From NCBI GenBank assembly GCA_026708085.1, contig JAPOVP010000083.1:1-64000 (forward strand): 64,000 nt of DNA, given 5' to 3'. The stretch's first letter is position 1, and each line of letters opens with the position of its first letter. Of this stretch, positions 1 to 8,939 are shown one piece after another. This stretch comes from Caldilineaceae bacterium (GTDB taxonomy: Bacteria > Chloroflexota > Anaerolineae > Caldilineales > Caldilineaceae). Position numbers and translations under genes: made by a program. The notes under the pieces were generated by a model, which worked only from the letters and a program-made list of their open reading frames with translations, did no database searches and was not told where the DNA came from.

Positions 1-270
1 GGGGGCTCCGCCCCCGCAACGCCCCCTCTCCTACAACCTCGCGTCGTAGCCAGTGGGTGGGCAATACGAAATTGGCGGCCCGTGTCGGCCCACGCTACGC
101 CCCGCCTGCTGGCAGATACCGAAAATGTGCCCAGCGCGAGCAAGACAGGCGAGGCCACTCCCATATATGCCCAACGTTCACCGCGATGACCATCGACAGC
201 CCGCTACAGAATTACTGACGGTACATTCCCCCCAGACAGACCGCACACAGTACACACACAGAACATGGCT
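1..270 (+). repeat. Composite hairpin repeat, copy A (left end cut by window)
   Basis: This stretch is nearly the same as 46572-46822 over about 250 bases. It begins inside the GC hairpin (GGGGGC-TCC-GCCCCCGC) and continues through the shared segments CTCGCGTCGTAGCCAGTGGG and CATATATGCCCAACG to CGGTACATTCCCCCCAGACA. ORFs in the two copies do not keep one frame intact (the minus-strand frame open in the other copy has a stop here), so I read it as non-coding. It ends against a heptamer tract at 282-309. Confidence 0.85.
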
Positions 271-303
271 TAGTAGCTACAACCTGACAACTGAAAACTG
301 CTG

Positions 304-1167
304 TCAAACCTCCAACCTGTAAAAGCGCGCCCCATTGTCGTGCATGATCTTCTGCTGGTCCGCCGCGCTCAAGTGGCTGATGCTGTCCTGGACAATGTCG
401 AACCAGGTAACGTAGTCCGCGGCCATGTCGACCACCGGCCAGTCGGAGCCGAAAACCACCCGGTCTGGCCCGAAACAGTCGAGCACGTGCTCGATGTACG
501 GTCGCAGCTCATCCCGGTTCCAGTTCTCGTGGTCCGCCTCCGTCGTCACGCCGGAGAGCTTGCAGTGAATATCCGGCCGGCTGGCCAGCTCGCGCAGCTG
601 GTCCTTCCACGGCTGCATGATGCCGTCCGCGATGCCCGGTTTGCCGATATGATCGAGCAGGAAGGAGACATCCGGGCACTGCGCCACCAGCTCCAGTACA
701 TCCCCCATCTGTGGATGGTAAATGCACAGGTCGAAACTGAACCCGTACTCCGGCAGCAGCTGCACACCGCGCACAAAGTCTGGCGCGGTACAGAATCCAA
801 GCGGCTCGTCCTGGATCAGGCGGCGAATGCCCTTGACCAGCGGCAGCTCCGCCAGCGCTTCCAGAAGCGGCCGGGCGCCCTCGCCGTCCTGCAAGGGCGC
901 GCTCGCCACGATGCCCCGAATGCGCGGCTCCTCCTGCGCCAGCTCGGTGACCCACTCCGCCTCCCGCAGCGCATGCGCCGGCAGACAGTCGGCCTCCTCG
1001 AAGACGATCGCGGCCAGCTCCAGCGAGACACCTTCCCGCGCCCGTTCCAGGTCGGCCGGCAGATGGGGATGGGCGATCGCCGGCGCGCCCGCCAGCCACG
1101 GATAATCGATCACCGAACCGTCCCAGAAATGCACGTGGGTATCCACATAGCGTCGGCGCTCAGTCAT
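304..1167 (-). CDS. Amidohydrolase family 2, sugar-lactonase-like
   Basis: Metal-dependent hydrolase of the COG3618 type (L-fucono/L-rhamnono-lactonase and pyrone-dicarboxylate lactonase relatives), 287 aa, a normal family length. The HxH metal motif is at residues 9-13 (DTHVHFWD), a later histidine is in LLDHIGKPG, and the catalytic aspartate motif is near residue 242 (VFGSDWPVV). The start overlaps the end of the mutarotase gene by 8 bases, which implies translational coupling. With a mutarotase and a dehydrogenase upstream, lactone hydrolysis in oxidative deoxy-sugar breakdown is the best inference; the exact sugar cannot be read from sequence. The stop codon lies inside a heptamer repeat tract (282-309). 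Confidence 0.9.
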   Translation of the reverse strand: MTERRRYVDTHVHFWDGSVIDYPWLAGAPAIAHPHLPADLERAREGVSLELAAIVFEEADCLPAHALREAEWVTELAQEEPRIRGIVASAPLQDGEGARPLLEALAELPLVKGIRRLIQDEPLGFCTAPDFVRGVQLLPEYGFSFDLCIYHPQMGDVLELVAQCPDVSFLLDHIGKPGIADGIMQPWKDQLRELASRPDIHCKLSGVTTEADHENWNRDELRPYIEHVLDCFGPDRVVFGSDWPVVDMAADYVTWFDIVQDSISHLSAADQQKIMHDNGARFYRLEV

Positions 1168-1483
1168 GATGGAATACCTCCTCCATCTCTGCCCAGCGCT
1201 CGCCTTCGGCCGCGCTCTCCACCGGCTCCTGGCAGGGATCGGTCAGCTTCCACCACGCCTGTGTAACCGGGTCGGCCGCCATCTTCGCCATATCGGCCTC
1301 GTAGTCGTCCCCCACATACTCATAGTAGGCGAACAGATAGCCGTCGCGCATGAAGATCGTGTAGTTGCGCATATTACAGTCGCTGATCTTCTGCAATACT
1401 TCCGGCCAGGTGTTGGCGTGCAGATGTACGTAGGCGTCCTCCAACTCCGGCCTGAGGTGAATGACCATTCCGTATCGTTTCAT
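1160..1483 (-). CDS. rhaM: L-rhamnose mutarotase
   Basis: Small cytosolic aldose epimerase that interconverts the alpha and beta anomers of L-rhamnose (or a related deoxy-sugar). At 107 aa it has the usual size. Visible family motifs are HANTWPEV near residue 22, MRDGYLFAYYEY in the middle and WWKLTDPCQEP near residue 80, which together line the sugar pocket in this family. It lies between an oxidoreductase and a lactonase-like hydrolase on the same strand and overlaps the latter by 8 bases, so the three probably form one transcript. A related enzyme acting on L-fucose or another sugar is possible. Confidence 0.93.
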   Translation of the reverse strand: MKRYGMVIHLRPELEDAYVHLHANTWPEVLQKISDCNMRNYTIFMRDGYLFAYYEYVGDDYEADMAKMAADPVTQAWWKLTDPCQEPVESAAEGERWAEMEEVFHHD

Positions 1484-1528
1484 CGGGCTCCCCCTGTTGT
1501 CATGGCCGGCGATCCCTGGCCGCCGCCT

Positions 1529-2563
1529 TTACAGCAACGGCAGGTTCACCGTCTTCCCGCTGCGCCGGCTGCGATGGACCGCCTCGGTAAACTCCATGTA
1601 CTTCACGCCCGTGGCGAAATCGGTATGGGTGATCACTTCCTGCCCGCGGATCGCGCTGATGAACTCTTCCTCCACGCGCCAGCCGCCCACCTCATGCGTG
1701 GGTATATCGATCTCGCTCAGGCCGCTGTCGTCGCGCTGTCCGCCCGTCAGGACATCACCGCTGAAATGCAGTGTGCCTTCACTGCCGTATATCGTCGCCG
1801 AGGGCGGATCACCGAATCCTGTCACATTGCTCACCTGAATGTGCGCCTGCCCGCCGCCGGCCAGGTCGGCGATGATATCGATGTGATCGGGGATGCGTAC
1901 GCCCATCATGCGCCCCTCTTCATCCTGGCGCACCGGCGTGAAAGTCTTCCCTTTGGCGACCACGCTGGTGACCTCGCCGACCCAGCGCATCATCGCCTCA
2001 TACCAGATACCCATCGTCATCACGTTCAGCCCGCTGTAGTCCATATTATGGCGCCAGTGCATCTCAACGTCCTTGTCGATGAAGGTGCCGCCCGCGCGGA
2101 CGTCCACCACCAGCACATCCCCCAGCCAGCCGTCGCGGATCAGCCGCTGGATCGTGCGGTCCACGCGCAGGCTGAACGGTGACGGCACGATCTGCGCCAC
2201 CAGGTGCGGCCGGCTGCGCAGCGCGTTGTACATACTGTGGGCCTCCGACGCGTTCATCGCCATGCGCGCCTCGCACATTACGTGCTTATCCGCCTCCAGC
2301 GCGGCCACCGTGAGGAGACGGTGCATGTACGGCCATGTGCCGATCACCACGGCGTCCACGTCCTCGGCCTGCACGACATCCTGCCAGTTCGTGCACACCC
2401 GCTCGATGCCGAACCTCTCTGCAACCCTTTCGCCTGACTCTTGGCTGCGATTGCAGACCGCGACGATCTCGACGCCTTCGATCGCCTGCAGGCCCGGAAT
2501 ATGCCGGTCACGCGTGTTGGCCCCTGCGCCGACAACGCCGACGCGGATAGTATCCTGAGTCAT
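1529..2563 (-). CDS. Gfo/Idh/MocA family oxidoreductase
   Basis: NAD(P)-dependent sugar or polyol dehydrogenase-type protein, 344 aa. The N-terminal Rossmann fold shows RVGVVGAGANTRDRHIPG (residues 6-23), followed by the substrate-binding alpha/beta domain. The family EKP-like motif is here CEARMAMN (about residue 97), with glutamate and alanine in place of the usual K-P arrangement; this departs from the classical catalytic lysine and hints at altered chemistry. A strong ribosome site (AGGAGGAAGG) sits just before ATG 2563. It is the first gene of the mutarotase-lactonase cassette and plausibly oxidises the sugar whose lactone the last gene opens. Confidence 0.9.
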   Translation of the reverse strand: MTQDTIRVGVVGAGANTRDRHIPGLQAIEGVEIVAVCNRSQESGERVAERFGIERVCTNWQDVVQAEDVDAVVIGTWPYMHRLLTVAALEADKHVMCEARMAMNASEAHSMYNALRSRPHLVAQIVPSPFSLRVDRTIQRLIRDGWLGDVLVVDVRAGGTFIDKDVEMHWRHNMDYSGLNVMTMGIWYEAMMRWVGEVTSVVAKGKTFTPVRQDEEGRMMGVRIPDHIDIIADLAGGGQAHIQVSNVTGFGDPPSATIYGSEGTLHFSGDVLTGGQRDDSGLSEIDIPTHEVGGWRVEEEFISAIRGQEVITHTDFATGVKYMEFTEAVHRSRRSGKTVNLPLL

Positions 2564-2633
2564 TCCTTCCTCCTGAATTGGGATGTTGTGGCTAATCTAT
2601 GGGAGTGAAGCTGCGCTTAACAATTAACTGCGA

Positions 2634-2813
2634 TCACGCATCGCCGTCTGGGTTTGCATAGGCTTCAGCCAGATACTCATCGTGATTCACGGAGAGATCG
2701 TCGACCCCGCAGGCGAAAGCCCCAACAATCGAGAGGGCGCGTCGTCTCCGCTCCTCTCGGTCGGCGCTGTCCGCACTGCAGTTTATCTGATTGACGTCAC
2801 AGGGATCTTTCAC
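2634..2813 (-). pseudogene. Fragment resembling the C-terminus of a VapB/CopG-type antitoxin
   Basis: The end of the local minus-strand ORF reads RRRRALSIVGAFACGVDDLSVNHDEYLAEAYA. The pattern of a G-F-x-SG-like turn followed by D-L-S-x-x-H-D-x-Y-L-A-E-A is typical of the C-terminal tail of short ribbon-helix-helix antitoxins that pair with PIN toxins. Sequence upstream in the same frame (from GTG 2813) has no recognisable DNA-binding strand, and no PIN toxin follows. I treat it as a remnant. A small intact protein of unknown role remains possible. Confidence 0.4.
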
Positions 2814-3149
2814 CGTGGTTGGTAGAAGAGACGCCTGTTTGTGTGCACAACTCATGCTTTGGCCTCGACTATCTCTTCTGCTTTGTGAAGCTCTGTCTGG
2901 ACTGTGGAAGGCAGGTAAGCGCATCCAAGCGCATTCTATCATATGTGCTGCGAACATACACGGCATGGGAGGGACTTTGGCGCGTCAGGAAAATGGAGCC
3001 AAAGTAGGAGGAACAGATGCATCGACGCCATGACGCGGCGATAGTGGACGGGGGACTTTTGGGCGGAATGCCTGCTCCTTGACAGGAGATCAGGTGGTTG
3101 ATACATACCGCGCTTTCTCGATGAGTGACTAAGAAGGTCCGTTGTGCCT
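2814..3149. other. Non-coding, AT-richer stretch
   Basis: No ORF here looks like a known protein, and base composition is clearly less GC-rich than the flanking operons. It separates the antitoxin fragment from the nuclease gene. I see no hairpin or repeat of note. Confidence 0.4.
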
Positions 3150-4301
3150 TTACATTTCCTTCAAGTCAAAGAGTACATTTTGAAGCCGGCTCGTCAACAA
3201 ATCTATATGTTTTGCAGCATCTTCATATCGAATCGTCCAAGCTCTGGCTGATTTTGGTTCAAGATATTCAACAAACTTGTCTTTTTGGAACTCCCCGACA
3301 TACTTGTCCAGACAGTCCCGCAACTGCTTCTTACCTGGCGGAAGGTAATCGTAGATTGCCGCGCCGAACACGATGTTTTTGAATCCCATCCAGCCTAGCC
3401 GATTGGGTATAGCATGCAGCCAAGCAACCGTAACAGGCTGACCAAATTGAGAGCATGGTATGCGAATACTGACGCTGCTTGAACCCCAAAACTGCGTTGC
3501 CCCTGCCGCTGTGCCCGCGTCCAAGAGCCTTTTGGCCGCATCGCGCGCTTCCTCGTTGGGGAGGTTTTCCAAGAATGAAGCCCGGGTCAGCAGTCGGCGC
3601 CGCGTATCACTAATAGCTGAAGGGCCTGTCGTTGCGGCGGTTCGTCCAATCACGCGAGGCACTAAAGTCTGGAACGACTTGCCGCGGAACTGTTTGATCT
3701 CAACGGCCAGTACCTCGATATGAGGCATCTGGCCGTTGAGAAATTCAACCACTCGTTCTAATGGATCGGGGATCTCATCGGCTACGAAGAGCAAACGCAT
3801 CCTCTGGGCGGCAAGGTTTGTCGCTACAGCATCCCAAAAGGCATCGACATCCGGTTCGGAATCGGTTTCCAGGAGATTCGCAATCTGTTCACTAGGATCG
3901 AACCCCAAGGCATCGCCAGCGTTTTCGAAGGTCTGGCGTAGTTCGTGAACGGTCCAGGTCGTTGCCGCATGGGCTGCGTATTCCAGCATCTGACCGACAA
4001 CACTACGCCGGAGTTGGGGATTCGCTCCGCGCTTGACTTCCACGAGCGTGGGTACAGCGTCCTGGTCGATTATCAGATGGTCCACCGCCCAGCGGTCGGA
4101 CGCGTCCGGCTGATCGGCGATGCCTTTCTCTCGGGTAATTAAGAGCCACCGTCTGGGATCATCGGGGCGCACCTGTTTGCCGTCCAGAAGTTCCGGATAT
4201 TTGGCAATCAGTGCTTGTAGTTTTTCTTCACTAGAGAAGGACTCCTCTTCAAGAGGCTCTAACCCTTTGTTATCGTCGAGTGTGTAAATTCGTTCGGACA
4301 T
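3150..4301 (-). CDS. PD-(D/E)XK nuclease-like protein (NucS/DUF91-type fold)
   Basis: 383-aa protein with a restriction-endonuclease-like core near residues 70-115: AVDHLIIDQDAVPTLVEVKRG gives the D-x(n)-E-x-K signature, followed by a QMLEYAAHA helix. The N-terminal EEKLQALIAKYPELL helix is the usual lead-in for NucS/DUF91-type nuclease domains. The C-terminal half is not recognised. The gene sits alone in a segment of lower GC than the surrounding operons and beside an antitoxin fragment, which suggests acquired DNA. A role in repair or defence is inference; nuclease activity is supported only by the motif. Confidence 0.7.
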   Translation of the reverse strand: MSERIYTLDDNKGLEPLEEESFSSEEKLQALIAKYPELLDGKQVRPDDPRRWLLITREKGIADQPDASDRWAVDHLIIDQDAVPTLVEVKRGANPQLRRSVVGQMLEYAAHAATTWTVHELRQTFENAGDALGFDPSEQIANLLETDSEPDVDAFWDAVATNLAAQRMRLLFVADEIPDPLERVVEFLNGQMPHIEVLAVEIKQFRGKSFQTLVPRVIGRTAATTGPSAISDTRRRLLTRASFLENLPNEEARDAAKRLLDAGTAAGATQFWGSSSVSIRIPCSQFGQPVTVAWLHAIPNRLGWMGFKNIVFGAAIYDYLPPGKKQLRDCLDKYVGEFQKDKFVEYLEPKSARAWTIRYEDAAKHIDLLTSRLQNVLFDLKEM

Positions 4302-4581
4302 GTCTCATTTCCTTTTTTGCGCATATTCACGACGCATACTCGGGGATTCGGGAATGTCTAGGAGCCCAAAGCCCCCTGCAGGTCTACACTATCTCAAGTC
4401 TCGATTCCCCTTGGATTACGTCAAAACATATGATGGTTGGCAGGAAAACTTATCTCTAGATTCTATAGTATTAGGAAGAGATTACTCTAGTGGCATGCCT
4501 CTTGTCGTTGGCCTCCGTCCCCAGTTGCTGGTATGATCCCACCGTAAACAACACCAACTCCTCAGAGGAAGCGAGAATAAA

Positions 4582-5943
4582 ATGACCGTTGCCCCTTCCA
4601 TCTCCGAACTCGACGTCCGCGCCCTCTGGCATCCCCTTACCCAGCATAAGCCGCTCGCCGGCACACCGCCTACCCTCATCGTCCGCGGCGAAGGCTGCTA
4701 CCTGGAAGACGACCAGGGCCGCCGTTACCTTGACGCCATGGCCGGCCTCTGGTGCGTCAATATCGGCTACGGGCGCAGCGAACTCGCCGAAACCGCCGCC
4801 GCGCAGATGACAGAGCTCCCCTATCTCGCGCCCACCATGACCCACGCGCCCGGCGCCCAGCTGGCGGACAGGATACTGGACCTCCTCGGCTGGCCCGGAC
4901 GTGTCTACTTCTCCTCCAGCGGCTCTGAGGCCAACGAGGTCGCCTTCAAGGTCGCCCGACAGTACCATCTGCAATCCGGCAACCCGGGCGGCGCCACCCG
5001 CTACAAGATCATCTCCCGCCACCGCGCCTACCACGGCAACACGCTCGGCGCCATGAGCGCCACCGGCCAGGCCGAACGCAAGATCGGCTATGGGCCGATG
5101 GCGCCCGGCTTCATTCACGTTCCGCCCCCCTACCCCTACCGCGCCCACCCCAAACTCACCCCGGCGGAGCACGGCCTCGCCTGTGCACAGGCGATCGAAG
5201 AGACGATCATCTACGAGGGGCCCGAAACCGTCGCCGCGGTCCTGATGGAGCCGATCATCTCTGGCGGCGGCGTCCTCGTCCCACCGGATGAGTACCTGCC
5301 GCGCGTGCGCGAAATCTGCGACGAGTACGGCGTGCTGCTCATCTTCGACGAGGTCGTCTCCGGCTACGGCCGCACCGGCAAAATGTTCGGCCACGACCAC
5401 TGGGACGTAAAGCCCGACATCATCACCATGGCAAAGGGGCTTTCGAGCGGCTACATGCCTCTCGCTGCGACCGCCGTGCAGGAATATATCTTCGATGTCT
5501 TCATGGGCGAGGCTGGCGACCTGACCCACTTCCGCCATATCAACACCTTTGGCGGCCACCCGGTCAGCACCGCGGTCGGACTGCACAATCTGCAAATTGT
5601 CGAGGAAGAAGGTCTGGTGGAGAAAGCCCGCAGCATGGGGGACTACGCGCTGGGGCAACTGCAAAATCTGGCGTCGCACCCGTGGGTGGGCGAAGCCCGC
5701 GGCCGCGGGCTGCTCCTGGGCGTCGAACTGGTGGCCGACAAGGGTACCAAACAGCCCCTCGACGACGCTGAAGTGCTGGCGGTCCTGGGCCGCTGCAAAC
5801 AGGCCGGCGTCATCCTCGGACGCAACGGCAACACCGTACCCGGCCTGGGCAACATCCTGATCATGGCCCCGCCGCTCGTCGCGACCGAGTCCGATATCGA
5901 TCTCCTCATCGAGGCGCTGGTTTACGCCCTGGGAGAAAAATGA
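4582..5943 (+). CDS. Class III (omega) aminotransferase
   Basis: PLP-dependent aminotransferase of 453 aa, normal length. The PLP-binding lysine is in ITMAKGLSSGYMP (about residue 283), the aspartate contacting the pyridine nitrogen is in LIFDEVVSGYGRTG, and the phosphate-binding region shows SSSGSEANEVAFK. Families of this type transfer amino groups between omega-amino acids or polyamines and pyruvate or 2-oxoglutarate; the substrate cannot be assigned. An upstream GAGGAAGCGAG supports ATG 4582. It is the only plus-strand gene in the first 24 kb, with no operon partner, so its role is not indicated by context. Confidence 0.92.
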   Translation: MTVAPSISELDVRALWHPLTQHKPLAGTPPTLIVRGEGCYLEDDQGRRYLDAMAGLWCVNIGYGRSELAETAAAQMTELPYLAPTMTHAPGAQLADRILDLLGWPGRVYFSSSGSEANEVAFKVARQYHLQSGNPGGATRYKIISRHRAYHGNTLGAMSATGQAERKIGYGPMAPGFIHVPPPYPYRAHPKLTPAEHGLACAQAIEETIIYEGPETVAAVLMEPIISGGGVLVPPDEYLPRVREICDEYGVLLIFDEVVSGYGRTGKMFGHDHWDVKPDIITMAKGLSSGYMPLAATAVQEYIFDVFMGEAGDLTHFRHINTFGGHPVSTAVGLHNLQIVEEEGLVEKARSMGDYALGQLQNLASHPWVGEARGRGLLLGVELVADKGTKQPLDDAEVLAVLGRCKQAGVILGRNGNTVPGLGNILIMAPPLVATESDIDLLIEALVYALGEK

Positions 5944-5992
5944 CGCCGGCAGCCGCTGCATCCCTTGGCCGCCGACCTCTCATAACAGAATA

Positions 5993-7333
5993 CTAACCCC
6001 GAATATCCAGCCTCTCCCGCCGTAGCCACTGGCTGACCGAGTCCCGTTCCGAAACGCCCGGATGCGGATCGCCCGGGCTGTCTACGTACGCGCCCTCCGG
6101 CGCCGGCACCGGTCCCCGCAGCAGGGGGTCATCGGTGCGCTCCATCCATGACGCGAGCCGTCCCCGCATCTCCGCCAGCGCTTCCGCGTAATCCGGATCG
6201 TTCACCAGGTTGCACGCTTCGTTCGGATCATAGATCAGATCGTAGAGCGCCTCCTGGTGCACCTTGTGCTCGGCCAGACCGTTGTCCATCAGATACTGCT
6301 TGCTCGGCCCGTTGTCGATATTGGGCATCGTCGTCGTCGCCCACGCATCGAAACGGCGGATGTACTTCCAGCGCTGCGTGCGCACCGCCCGTTTCGGTTC
6401 ATAGCCGGCGTGATAGCTCACCTCCCCGAAGATCTCTTCGTTGATCTCGTCCACCGTACCCGCCACCAGCGGCACAACCGAGCGCCCTTGCAGCCATGCC
6501 GGCGGCTCCACGCCCAGCAGCTCGCACAGCGTCGGGTAGATGTCAATCTGCGAAACCATACCGTCCACTACCTTGCCGCCGCTGAACCCCTGCGGCCCGC
6601 GCATGATCAGCGAAACGCCGAAACCGTGATCGGTCAGCGTACACTTCATGCCGGGAAAGGCCAGCCCGTGGTCGGTCGTGTAGATGAACAGCGTATCCTC
6701 GGCCAGCCCCGCCTCCTCCAGCGCGTTCAGAACGATCCCGACTTGGTCGTCCAGGATCTTGGCCATGCGCTTGTAGGAGGCCATATCATAACGGGTCTCC
6801 GGCGTATCGGGCAGCGGCGTCGGCGGCAGCGTATAACGCACGTCCTCCTCGTCGCTCGGCTCCGGAAAGACGCGATGCGTCTCCGAGTAGCCCACGGCCA
6901 GGAAGAAGGGCCGGTCATGCTCCCGGTTGATGAACTCGACCGCAGCCTCCGTTCTGTATTCTGGACCCCGGGACCCGGGCGGGTCGGCTTCGGCGATCCA
7001 TTCGTAGCCCAGCGTGCGGGTATCGAGCGTCAGGTGTTGAAAGCCGCACAAGGCCGTGCGGTAGCCGTGGCTGCGCAGAAAGTTCGCCAGATGCCGTTCG
7101 GGATGCTGCAGAAAGAAGTCCCGGTTCGCCAGTCCCAGCTGTCCGCAGGAGTGCGAGCTCTGGCCCGTGAGCAGACAGGCCCGGCTCGGCGAGCAGGTCG
7201 GCGCCGCGCTGAACGCCTTACGGAAGAGAACGCCCTCCTCCGCCAGCCGCTGCAGATTGGGCGCGGGCACCGCATGGCCGTAAGGCTGCAGGTACCGGCC
7301 CGTGTCGTGCGAATGCAGGTAGATAATGTTCAT
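5993..7333 (-). CDS. Sulfatase (formylglycine-dependent)
   Basis: Type-I sulfatase hydrolysing sulfate esters. The formylglycine signature C-x-P-S-R is present (APTCSPSRACLLTGQ, about residue 47), along with the metal-site DHG motif (YTTDHGLAFPG). I chose ATG 7333 (446 aa, MNIIYLHSHDTGRY) rather than the longer ORF start, because GAGGAA lies just upstream and the family begins at this strand. No signal peptide is visible, so it is probably cytosolic and acts on imported sulfated sugars. The GH32-like and MFS genes nearby on the same strand fit such a pathway. The target sugar is unknown. Confidence 0.9.
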   Translation of the reverse strand: MNIIYLHSHDTGRYLQPYGHAVPAPNLQRLAEEGVLFRKAFSAAPTCSPSRACLLTGQSSHSCGQLGLANRDFFLQHPERHLANFLRSHGYRTALCGFQHLTLDTRTLGYEWIAEADPPGSRGPEYRTEAAVEFINREHDRPFFLAVGYSETHRVFPEPSDEEDVRYTLPPTPLPDTPETRYDMASYKRMAKILDDQVGIVLNALEEAGLAEDTLFIYTTDHGLAFPGMKCTLTDHGFGVSLIMRGPQGFSGGKVVDGMVSQIDIYPTLCELLGVEPPAWLQGRSVVPLVAGTVDEINEEIFGEVSYHAGYEPKRAVRTQRWKYIRRFDAWATTTMPNIDNGPSKQYLMDNGLAEHKVHQEALYDLIYDPNEACNLVNDPDYAEALAEMRGRLASWMERTDDPLLRGPVPAPEGAYVDSPGDPHPGVSERDSVSQWLRRERLDIRG

Positions 7334-7501
7334 TTGAGGATTCCTCAATACCGTGTGTGCGGGACAACCATAGCCGCCTGTGCGGCGGGGTCCCATCTAC
7401 GTGAACTGCTCGACGGAGCATGCAAAATCATCATGGCACGGCTTATGTAAGCGGCGCAAATCACTCCTCCCAGCCGACTCCTGCGCCTACGCTAGCCACT
7501 G

Positions 7502-7543
7502 ACCCCTCATCCCAAACCCCTAACTCCTAACCCCTGCAGTTTT
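7502..7543. repeat. Period-7 tract at the end of the MFS gene
   Basis: Six consecutive heptamers read ACCCCTC ATCCCAA ACCCCTA ACTCCTA ACCCCTG CAGTTTT. The tract overlaps the stop codon and last residues of the MFS gene ending at 7520. The CTGCAGTT junction matches that of tracts at 20662, 46505 and 48146. Confidence 0.75.
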
Positions 7544-8926
7544 CGCCGACTCGCGTCCCCAAACTGTCAGTAGCATAAATGCCGCCAGCGTACAGATGGC
7601 CGACACCGGTCCCAGCCCCCACACCCCGAAGCGTGTGTACATCCACGGCCCGGTAAATCCGGTGAGGGTCATCCCCACCAGGTTGATCGCCACCGCCAGC
7701 GACAACACCTTGCCCCGCCGGTCCGGAGCCTGTTCGCTGACCAGAGCGACGGCGCTGACGAGGCCGTACTCAAATGTAAATCGCATCAGCAGCAACGCCG
7801 CGACGACCGGCAACAGCCCGATATTGACGGCTGGGAGAGAGAGGTATACTAGCGCTGAACCGAGAATGCCTGCCTGAAATGATCGCTTCTTGCCCACCCG
7901 GTCCGCGATCAATGAGACGAGAACAGCCCCCGCCAGGTCCGCTGCGCCCTGCAACAGGGCCACCAGGCCCAAGGTAGTTGCCGTCAGGCCGTATTCGGTC
8001 TGCAGCCAGACGCCGTGAGCAATGAGGACGTGGCCCTGGCTGAAAAGAAAGAGACTGTTCGCGCCGATTATCATGTAGGCCGAGAGCCGGTTTGGGCCGA
8101 GATCGAATAGACCGGCGATATGTCGCGCCGCGCCGGAAACGAGTCGTGAAAGGTGAAGAGTAAGAGACGGCGTGACCCCCTTCCCAAGGCCCACCTCCGT
8201 ACTGCCTTCTTCACCTGCAACGCCGACCTGCTCCGGCCCGTTCTTTGCGCCGGCGCCCGCCAGTGAAGGGTCTGCGCCCCTCGGTACTTTCGGCAGAAAG
8301 CCAAGCAGGGCCCAGCCGGCCAGTATGGCAACGCCCAAAACGATAAAGGGGAGTTGCCAGCTGAAACGGTCGAAAAGCAACCCCATCAGCGAAAGGCCGA
8401 ATATCCCCGCCAGGGCCCAGGAATACTCCAGAATACCGAAGCCGCGCGCCCGCTGCGCAAAGGGCAGCTGCGCGCTGATGTAAGCCTGAACGGTCGGCAG
8501 GAAACCGGTCAACCCCACACCTGACAGGACCATCCCGGCCGCCACCGACCAGAACCCCGCGCCGCTGCCCAGCAAAAAGGTGCCGGCCGCGGCCAAAACC
8601 AGGGCCAGACGCATCACGCGCAGGTAGCCGTAGCGGTCCGCCGCGCTGCCGAACAGCGGCGCGCTCAGTCCCACCGCGCTGCGCAGACTCATCAGACGGC
8701 CCAGAACAACAACATCCAGGGCCATCCCCAGCGCAATGATCGGTAGAAAGGAGTAGAAAAGTTGGACCGTTGTGTCGACGACGATCCGGGTAGCCACACA
8801 GGCGGCCAGGATATGGCGGAAGCGGGAGAAGCCACGCGGCGCCTCCGCACGCGGTTGCCGGTTAGCCCTGGTTGAAGCCCATGTTCGCGCCCGGAAACGG
8901 GAAGAAAACCGTTGCCACACAGTCAC
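7520..8926 (-). CDS. MFS transporter (paralogue 1)
   Basis: Twelve-helix major facilitator, 468 aa, inner membrane. Helical segments such as TRIVVDTTVQLFYSFLPIIALGMAL and the loop-2 motif SAADRYGYLRVMRL are evident. It is clearly paralogous to the protein at 10403-11701 (shared WGRESA, GPWMYTRFGVWGLGPV and EQAPDRRGKV). The central loop is longer (about residues 215-255) and coincides with a period-7 tract near 8143-8177. The protein runs 7 residues past the paralogue's last residue (KTAGVRS after WGRESA), and those residues come from a heptamer tract. It starts 13 bases after the GH32-like gene, so it is co-transcribed with it; sugar or glycoside import is inferred. Confidence 0.88.
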   Translation of the reverse strand: MTVWQRFSSRFRARTWASTRANRQPRAEAPRGFSRFRHILAACVATRIVVDTTVQLFYSFLPIIALGMALDVVVLGRLMSLRSAVGLSAPLFGSAADRYGYLRVMRLALVLAAAGTFLLGSGAGFWSVAAGMVLSGVGLTGFLPTVQAYISAQLPFAQRARGFGILEYSWALAGIFGLSLMGLLFDRFSWQLPFIVLGVAILAGWALLGFLPKVPRGADPSLAGAGAKNGPEQVGVAGEEGSTEVGLGKGVTPSLTLHLSRLVSGAARHIAGLFDLGPNRLSAYMIIGANSLFLFSQGHVLIAHGVWLQTEYGLTATTLGLVALLQGAADLAGAVLVSLIADRVGKKRSFQAGILGSALVYLSLPAVNIGLLPVVAALLLMRFTFEYGLVSAVALVSEQAPDRRGKVLSLAVAINLVGMTLTGFTGPWMYTRFGVWGLGPVSAICTLAAFMLLTVWGRESAKTAGVRS

Positions 8927-8939
8927 TCGCCCCGGCAGA

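Noticed and set aside
53-322. 89-aa ORF within repeat copy A, and its counterpart at 46566-46889
   Set aside because: Similar peptides arise because the DNA repeat is shared; start positions and ends differ and there is no domain.
4471-5961. 496-aa minus-strand ORF
   Set aside because: Lies opposite the class III aminotransferase, whose catalytic motifs are clear; a typical GC-rich antisense shadow.
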